From the NCBI GenBank assembly GCA_016801845.1, contig CM028923.1:14868679-14932678 (forward strand): DNA of 64,000 nucleotides, given 5' to 3'. Below the pieces are notes generated by a model. That model ran no database searches. It was not told the origin of the DNA and worked only from the letters and a program-made list of their open reading frames with translations. Positions 53,101-62,100 of the stretch are shown here, in pieces. Position 1 is the stretch's first letter, and every line of letters begins with the position of its first letter. This stretch comes from Polydactylus sextarius. Lineage: Eukaryota > Chordata > Actinopteri > Polynemidae. The position numbers and the translations under genes are program-made.

Positions 53101-56100
53101 CTGGATAAGTCATTCTGGGTTTAAAGACAAAAGGATTTAGAGGAGGAGGCTTTATTCTTTTTGTCTGCGTCTCTCTCCGGAGGCTGCGTATGAACAGGGC
53201 TGAAGAAAGAGGTGAAAGGAGTGAGACAAAGGGATTTAGAAAAGATGAGCTCTGTTTTCTCTCTGAGAAGATAAAGTGGCAGAGACAAGAGACTGCGCCG
53301 CACAAGAGGCCACAGAGAACACAAATAAATAAGACTCTTACTTACTCGGTACGATCAGAGGAGAATTAATTCATGGTCTTGAAATTGCAAGTTTTGAAAT
53401 CACACAATGTACACATAAATATACAGTTCTAAGCAGATTCCTTTACTTGCGTCTCCCTCAAAAGAAATCAGACTCATTGTTCATATTTATCTATAATGGT
53501 CTGTTTTCTCTTTTCTGCAAGAGAAACTGCAGCTTTTACTCTCAGCACAGTACCGAAGCTGACAGCCGAACAAGACGCAGGCATCAGAATGTAACAGAAA
53601 ATGAGGCTGAAATGCAAATGAGCTGCTGATGAAGCATCACAGTAGAATAATAACAAAATATATACACTACGTTCCACATTCCAACTCGTCAAAGCACTGT
53701 AAATCATCTCCAGTCGAGGAACTTCAGTTAAAAAAAATAAAAAATAAGAAAAGGGATAGATGTGCTTCTGATTATTATCACTGCTGGACAGTGACACTAT
53801 CGCTGCATCACTGCCAGAACAACAAGTGAAAGGTTTTATGAACTGGCTGGAAGATGAATCACTAATATTCCAAACTACCGTTCAGATGAGAAGAGCTCAA
53901 TTCGATGTTTTCACCTGACGTCACATTATTTGGGGGGTAATGAGGCTTTAACATTCTTCACGGAGAGATCCTTTAAATGAAGGCAGTCTGTGAACTTTTT
54001 CCTTCTTTGAGGTTTGAAAACGAAGAGAACGGTTGTCTGGGTGATAAATTAACCACACTTTTTCACATTTTTTTCTCTCTTCATCCTCCTCCTCCTCCTC
54101 TCTGATTGTTGCTCCCTGAGGGGAGACCACAGTGGGCACAGAGGGAAACTTTGAAGGCTCAGAGGGGAAAGTCAGAGCGGTTTGTCATTATCTTGTCTGT
54201 GGTGCTGTAATTATACCCCCACTTGTCTCTTTGAGACACACTGACACACATATACATGTGTGTGTGTGTGTGTGTGTAGTAGTACATACATACATACATA
54301 CATTAATGCATGGAAATGATCTGCAGATGCACAGGAGCACACATTTGCACAGACAGTAAACACCAATCTGACTGGTAGCATGCAGCCTTTTCTTCCTCCT
54401 CCACCATCCTGTCCCCAACACCATCACACACTCTGCCAGAATCAAAGGTAAAGCAGCTCAGTGTTTATCTCCAGCTCTGTGGTGTCAGCACGTCTCAGCT
54501 TACAGGTTTAATGTTACCGTGGGACAGTCTCCCAAACGGACCTTTGCAGTTTGGATCATGGTTTTATTCTGTTGTTTGTTGCAGCAGGTTGCATTCATCG
54601 TTTTTAACGTTCGTTTGTTGTTTTCTAATTGTGCACCTGGTTAAGAGTAAATGGGAGGTGATGGTCAGTGTCAGAGTCTATGTATCCATGTATTGAATCC
54701 ACATCAGTTCCTGGTTCACTCAGCTGTTAGACCAGGGAGCAGTTTGCAGAAGCAGAACAGCGACAGTGGTGGATTAAAAGAGACCCACGCTGAGTCTCTA
54801 TGGTTTTTTTTCCTCAGGAAGAGCACTAACCGTGACCAAGACTGAGATGTCACTGCCTCAGCTCCAGCTCCAGCCCAGGTCCTGTCCTCGTCTCTACCCA
54901 GTGAAGCAGAGATGCTGAAAATAGTAGTAAAAGCATCTTCTTGACACTGTGTGTCTTTATTTCAGAGGGAGCAGAGAGACGAGGTGGACTCAGCTCAGTT
55001 TTTACTTCAAGGAGGAGAAGTTGGTTGAAGGTGCCGGTGTTTCTAAATTTATACCTGGTCCAGGGTAAAGCCACAGTTCGGTCAGATGAACTATGGGAGG
55101 TGAAAGTCAATGGAAGTGTAATATGAAAACCACTGGGAGCGCTGTTGATGAGCAAATTTCACGCTCAGAATATGTCCTCTTAATTTTTAAATGATCCTGT
55201 GCTTGGCCCGTAGTTAAATCACAGACCATTAAAATGTTCCTACGATGTTAATGTCTCCTTTAAACCCAGCGAGACCTCAGGGCCTCGGTGCTGCTCTCAG
55301 TCACAACCATCGCTGAGATGGCCAGAGAATAATAACACCCGTGATAGATTCTCCTCTATGTGCCTTTAGCTGAAAGGAAACGATCACATTATTATTGATT
55401 GTTGACTGTTTGACTGCTGCAGAGAGCTGATTAAGAATCGGACAGAGACCCAGCTTCGTATAATAGATACGTGTCTGTGTCTCTTTTTTTTTTTTTTTTC
55501 TTCAGCCTCGTTGGTTGCAGCCCCTGGCAGACACACAGTATCCATTCACTGCCGCCCTGCAGCGCCTTATGTAACAGGCACCCTAAAGTACAGCACAAAA
55601 ATCATGAATCACTAGATTCTCTTCTTTAAAATCTTCCTCTTTGCTGTTTTTCCGTAGATTTAAGCTGAATGGAGGTTAGAAGAGCTGGACACTGACTACC
55701 ATGTTGCTGGTTTGAGTCTCAGCAACATGAATGAGAGTGACGAGAGTAAAACCAGGTTGCACCGTACATACACATTAAGATTTATCCTCCGCTCAGCAGT
55801 ATAACATTATTAATGAAACCTGGATCTAGGTTACTGAGGAGCTCTAATAAAAGTAATTTGCATTAACGGCGGACGTTAGTTTATCATCACTTCATGTCAC
55901 GTAGCATTGAATGGGCTACTTTCTCATGCACACCATCAATTTTTAACTTCTCAATCCAGAGGCCTGTTAAGCAGCAGGCCAAGCACCACTTCATAGATTT
56001 TTCTCAATTAGTCAGAAAAATCAATGTTAAAAGTGAAGCATTGCCTGTTACCTGTGGTATATGACGGCTGAACACTGATTTTATGATACATTCACTAAAA

Positions 56101-59100
56101 ATAGGAATTGCTGCACACATTTGCTCTCTGAAATATCTACTTTAAAGGGAAATGCTGCCATATTTTAGCCTGACAGTCTCTTGTGAATGTGTGGTTCTGT
56201 GGGCTGCGCTATCTTTGTGCTCACCACCTCCGCAGCAGCAGAGATTCAGGAAAACAAAGACAAAGCAGCGTCCAGTGTGTCAAGCCAAGCTACTCGAACT
56301 TTCCACACAAACAAGATTTTACAAGAGTGCTTTCCTCTGAGCCAAAATAAACACACGAGGAATTTGCTGTGGTTTTATCGATGCAAAAAACAAACACAAT
56401 AAAATAATAACATATGCACTAAGGCAAGCATAAACGGACGTAAACAGAAAGATTTTACCTCTGAGAAATAAAGACGTAAAAACTTATAAACTAAAAACTA
56501 TAAATGTTAAAAATGCAACAGCAATAGTAACAATATACTGTACACACAAGAACAGGACAAGAAACATTCATCCTGAATCCAACATAACTGTAACTTTCTT
56601 AGTAGGTTACTGTACTTAGTAGGATTAGTAGAACTAAGCAGAACTAAGTACAAGTTTACAAATGTAGTGTAGCACCACACTGCACTTGTACTTAGTCCTG
56701 CAGGTGCAGTCTAGGACTAAGTACAGGTGCAGTCTAGGACTAAGTACAGGTGCAGTGTAAGACTAAGTACAGGTGCAGTCTAGGACTAAGTACAGGTGCA
56801 GTCTAGGACTAAGTACAGGTGCAGTGTAAGACTAAGTACAGGTGCAGTGTTATTATTTTAATACTCCCTCCAGTTGTATGGGTATGTGCTGTCAGTTGTT
56901 TCCTTGGCTGAGTGAAGATGAGGAAACATTTCCTCGGGTCTTTTCCATGTGGCAGTGGGTGCGGGCGGACAGCAGTCCCACTTCTCATAAATGACATTAT
57001 GGAAAGTTAATGTGGCTCCAGTCTTAGTGGAAAGGATGAATCCACCTCATAAACTGTGAGCATTGTCAGGGTTTTATAGAAAAGCCCTGCCTTGTTGCCT
57101 TTTACAGAGACTCAGGTGAAGTGTTACGCAGTAGAATATCAGACTTGTGTGTGTGTGTGTGTGTGTGTGTGCGTGCGTGTTTGTTGGTACAGTTGTGGTA
57201 CACTGGCAGCTTTATTCCTGTGTGCTCTATGAATGCCAGTCTGTAAGCAGAGAGGTTCAGAGACAAGCTGCCTTTAGTGCTAAGTGTGTGTGTGTGTGTG
57301 TAGTGTTAGAGAGTGGTGCTTTGGTGAATCTTATTGATCGCTCTTTAGATGACTTTACAGTTAGAGCAAGAGTGAGAAATTGATACTGAGACAGAAGACA
57401 GATCAGATTTCAAGAGACAAACTGGAAAAAAAATCATCCTTCCAACGCCAACATGGGACTATTGGGAGGACACGCTGTGCTGCACCACTTTGTTTTCAAC
57501 TTATTTACCTCAGACGTCAGACTCATAAACTCGACAATTCTCTGAGACCGAGTTTTTATTTCTATTTCGACTGTTTCCAGGGACAGAGGAGTGGAGCAGA
57601 CCTGCACTGGTGTGATTTGTCACTCTGAAGTATGTAAAAAAAAACTGGTGACACGTTTATGAGTCTCAGCGCCTTTGCCTGCCAAAAAGCAGCAGAAGAA
57701 GAAGAGTTCGACCAATCATTGCCTTCACATCCCCAAAATATGATTTGTTTACAGGGATTATTGACAGGTATGTGTGGTAATGTCAAAAGATGGATCTACA
57801 AATGGACTTAAATACATTTGAGTTTGGTTTTGTCCTCTGCAGCTGACGGGGTTTGTGGGTGGCCAAACTTAATTCTTTCTGTGTCTCAATGGTTAAACAT
57901 CAATCTTTGTGATATCATATTAACATTATTCACGACAGCCCCCTTGCTGACAAAAAGTGACTATACACTCTGTAGAAATGTCATGCAGTGTTGGTTGGAG
58001 ACTTCCCAGCATGCATTCTGCTATGACCCAATGGCACTGATATCAGTCCCAAAGTTATTAGTTATTACTTATTAGTAGTGATGTGTTTTCAGAGCAATGG
58101 GATAGTGAATTAAAAAGGGATGAAACCACAAGAGAAATTGTAAAACTAGCTTCAGCAGATAAAGCTAGTGTGCAAAATGTTCTGTTGATACAAAGAATTA
58201 ATAACATGATGAGATAGAGATTCTATTTTGTAATTTGTATTAAATTCTGACTTTGGGATTCAAGAGAACAAACTGGTTTGCCAGATTGGATCAGAGGCAG
58301 AACAGCTCACCTGCCTCCCAAACATATTCCATTAGTTTTTATTTTTTCCGAGCAGCCTGTGCTGTTGCTCCCTAAATTTAGCAAACATGTAGATGAACTA
58401 CTTCCAGTGAAAAGAAGCTTAGGTTACCTAAAAACAGTACATCACCAGCAGCAGGTCAGTCAGTAAGACAGCAGATATGATAATATGTGGATCTAAAAAC
58501 TAAAATGATTTAACTCTTATACAAAAAAAAAAAAAAAAACACTTAAGATGATGTTTTATTTCAATAGTGCAAACATGCAAATTTTATGGGAAAAAAAACT
58601 CCTCTCCATCCTTTTAATCCTTGTTGTCCTCTTTCTGTGTGTCTTTGCAACCATCAGCAGATCAGGAGGGGGTTGTTCATTACCGTCCACCCGGTGCAGA
58701 TTCATGTCATTTTTCAAGCCCATAACAACTTTCAGTGAGAGTAATAATACGGCCGTGGCGAGGAAATGAAGATGTGAAATATGGAAACGCGATCCCCGCC
58801 TTCCTCTGTCATCAGTTTCCACACATTTTGTTGACAACAAATGTTCAGAGTCAAAAAGGAACGTACAATGGCCTTGTTTCAAACTCCTCCCGACACGTGA
58901 AGATAAGAAAGAAGAGGGTTTCTATTTGCATATGCAAAGCTGATAATGACTTTTCCACTGAGATCAGTTTTAAACATATTCATGAGGTTTTTCTCTCCGT
59001 CTCCTCTGTGTTGTTTTCCAGTTGTGATGGATGAGTGTTTCCAAAGAGAACAGATGCAGAAGGTGCACATACACACCTTTTCAGATAAATCAATATGTAG

Positions 59101-62100
59101 TATCTGTATGCTGTGTGCTGAGCATCATACAGCCACACAGGGAAACTGCTGAGCTGGAGGTTTGAAGTCCTTCTCTGAGCTTGACCAATCAGAGGAGGTC
59201 AAAGTCAATGATCGTAGTATGTGAAGCTGATAACTACGTTCATAGCTGCAGTTTTATGACTTTTTCTAGTTTTTTTTATCTGATAATGAGTCACTGGTTC
59301 GTGTCCTCGGGGGATTAGGGAGAGAATGTGCAAATAATGGTATGAGCTGGCCCATGGGAACAGTTTGACATGGCCAGAGGTCGGTGACCTCAAACTTGGA
59401 CTCCTCTCAAACTGTATCGACATATCACCTCTCTCATCTCCTCCTCCTCCTCTTCTTTACTCTTTCATCCAAGCAGCACAAGAGACTCCACTGAGCTGCT
59501 TGAAGGGGAGCCTCAGATGACAGACAGTAATCCTGGGAAAGCAGGGAACTGCAGAGGAAACACTGAGGCAGAGCAGATGACAACATTTCCTCTCTTCTTT
59601 TTCCCATGTTAATTGCAACCTTTGTCCTCCGGGGATGAAACCTTTGTGTGTGAATCAAAGCTTGATGTCTGTGAGCAGATGAATAAGAAGAGATTTTCAT
59701 CAAATCAACAGAGAGCTGCTGTTATACTGTGGTGCGTTCTGGTATGTCAGAAGATAGAAGCGGGAGTGGTACAAAACGAAACAAAATGTTCTGTGGCAGA
59801 AAGAATTCTTCTTTTCAACGTACGCTTACATGTTTCCGGAAATGTGACATGACAGATGACAGAGGGAAGGTTGTGACAGGTTAATTCAGACATAACTACA
59901 CAGGAAGTCAGTGTTTCTAAGCTGATAAAGTTTAGCTTTCATTTTTTCCTATTAACAATAGAGAGAAGGTGGATTTTAATCTCATGGGAACAGGATGTTG
60001 AACAGCCAACAGGAGAGATTATCTCATGTGAACAAGATCCAAATGCTGAGTGATCAAGGTCATATATCATATGTAAATTATCCAGTAGGAACAACTGTCA
60101 AACTTCCAAAATTTTTGGAAGCAACAGTCCATCAGTTGTGTGCACAGTCATCATCTTGTTGGAAAAAGTTATTCAAAAGTTACTGTATCTCTTTCTATTT
60201 CTGGAGCGCATACATTTCCACTTATAAAGAGGAAACATGTTGACTCAACAGAAGATACATCTTGTAGCAAAAGTTTCAACAGAACACAAAAACCCACTTC
60301 TAATGTTTTGAAACCCAGGTCACAACTTGTGAATGTTGTCAGCAGTTGTCCACATGGAGACTTGTCCACATGGAGACATGTTTGGAAAAGAGACTTTCGA
60401 CCAAACTGTCTTTGTGTTTCCTTCTTAGTGGTGGTCCTTGAGTTATTTCAGCACTTCACATCAGCGTTTCCTCCCACCCTCAGCCTTGGCTAGTGTAGCG
60501 CTGAAAGGCTGCGCTTGTAAGTGTGTTGAAACAACAGCACAATCAATTAATATTCTGTGAGGAAACCGGGGCACTGCCCTGGAGGGGAATTCATACCCTG
60601 AGGAAAAATAATCAAGAGTCATAAGGAAACACTCCTGTCCTTCAGATTCAGAGACTCCAGGCTACTCTGCACCTCAGACTCTTGTCATTCCTCTCCATCT
60701 CCCTGCTTCCCCTCCTGCCAAGGTCCACTTCATCACAAGCGTCACTCTGCCTCAGATGAATGATTCTTAACTGAATCTACACATACTGAACACTCAATAT
60801 GTGTAATATCCAATATCCAATATCCAATATCATTATTTTCCTCCACAGCCATGGACTTATCTCTATCTCTATTACAGTCTGTGGAGTGACTCAAATGGTA
60901 GAAAAAGAGTCAGTAAAAGATGGGTGAGATAGAAAAGGTAAAACTGAAAAATACACTCATTCTTTGTGTGCATGTCTCTGCCTTCACAGCAACCTCTCAT
61001 CTGTCTTGGATCAGTTTAGGGCTTTATATATGCTTTACTGCTACACTGAGATTCTACTTACACAGCTGAAGAAATGACAGAGTAACGAATGAGGAGGGAG
61101 ATGTCAAGGCACTGGGATTGTATTGCAAATCTCAAGAGCAAACAAAAATAAAAAAAACATAATTTTGTGATTTTACAATTTTTAATATATCCAGTTTCAT
61201 GCTGAGTTAAAGTCTGGCCAAATACTGTAAATCCCTCACCACCTGCAACCCAACCATCACCCTCACCCCCAATTTCCTACTTCCTCAAAGCTTTTTTATT
61301 TGAATTTCACAGCAGTGTCCCTTTCTTTCTCTTCCCTCCCCCACTTTCTTCTTTGCTTCTCCCTTCACAGTCGGAGTTGTCCGGAGCGGCCGTCCTCCAC
61401 CAGGCCAGGAGAGATCAGGTAGTAGATGCCTGTCGAGTTTACAGTGCGTCCAGTCGTAAGCGGCGAGTCTTGACACCTGGAGACCTCAAACATCTTGTGG
61501 TGGACGAGGACCATGAACTCATCTACTGTTACGTCCCCAAGGTGGCCTGTACCAACTGGAAACGTGTCATGATGGTGCTCACAGGCCGGGGAAAATACAG
61601 GTAAGTCCAGAACTGTTTGTCAAATGGCTTAGAGAGAACCAGCCAATACATGACTTGTTGCAATATGACTTGAAGTGGAACTCTCCTGATCATGCTCCCT
61701 ATACGTTTAAAGAAACTGCTGACAAATTAGGCTGATTCAGATTCTGCACATTAAACATAACATGCGCCCTGACCCCAATGCATCATGGGTGCCAAGCTTA
61801 CCTCCCCTTCCCCTGATCAATAGAGAATCTCCGTCAAATTGTAAAAGACGATTCATGTCCTTCGATGTGCTGACAGCATGGTGTGTTAGCTATCATCACC
61901 TTTGCCCTCATTAGATTCATACATTTCAGAGGGAACCTGGTTCATCGACGCCTCAAAGACGCCCTGTAATGAATGGCTACTGACTTCACTCTCAAGACCT
62001 CTGCATCTAGATCAGTGGTGACATGGCCTTCTGCCAACGTTTTAGACCAAACTTCTTCTTTCCCTGGTCTCTGCCAGTATGATGTTGGCAGAAGACATTT

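Larger units (their letters stand above)
49070..61370 (+). other. chst11: CHST11 intron 2 (about 12.3 kb)
   Basis: No additional exon is recognised. Contents listed separately: a pyrimidine-rich stretch (50880-51062), a pair of related dispersed elements (52213-52432 and 54804-55022), microsatellites, and a 23-bp tandem array (56680-56850). The final 50 bases form a strong pyrimidine tract before exon 3. Confidence 0.85.
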
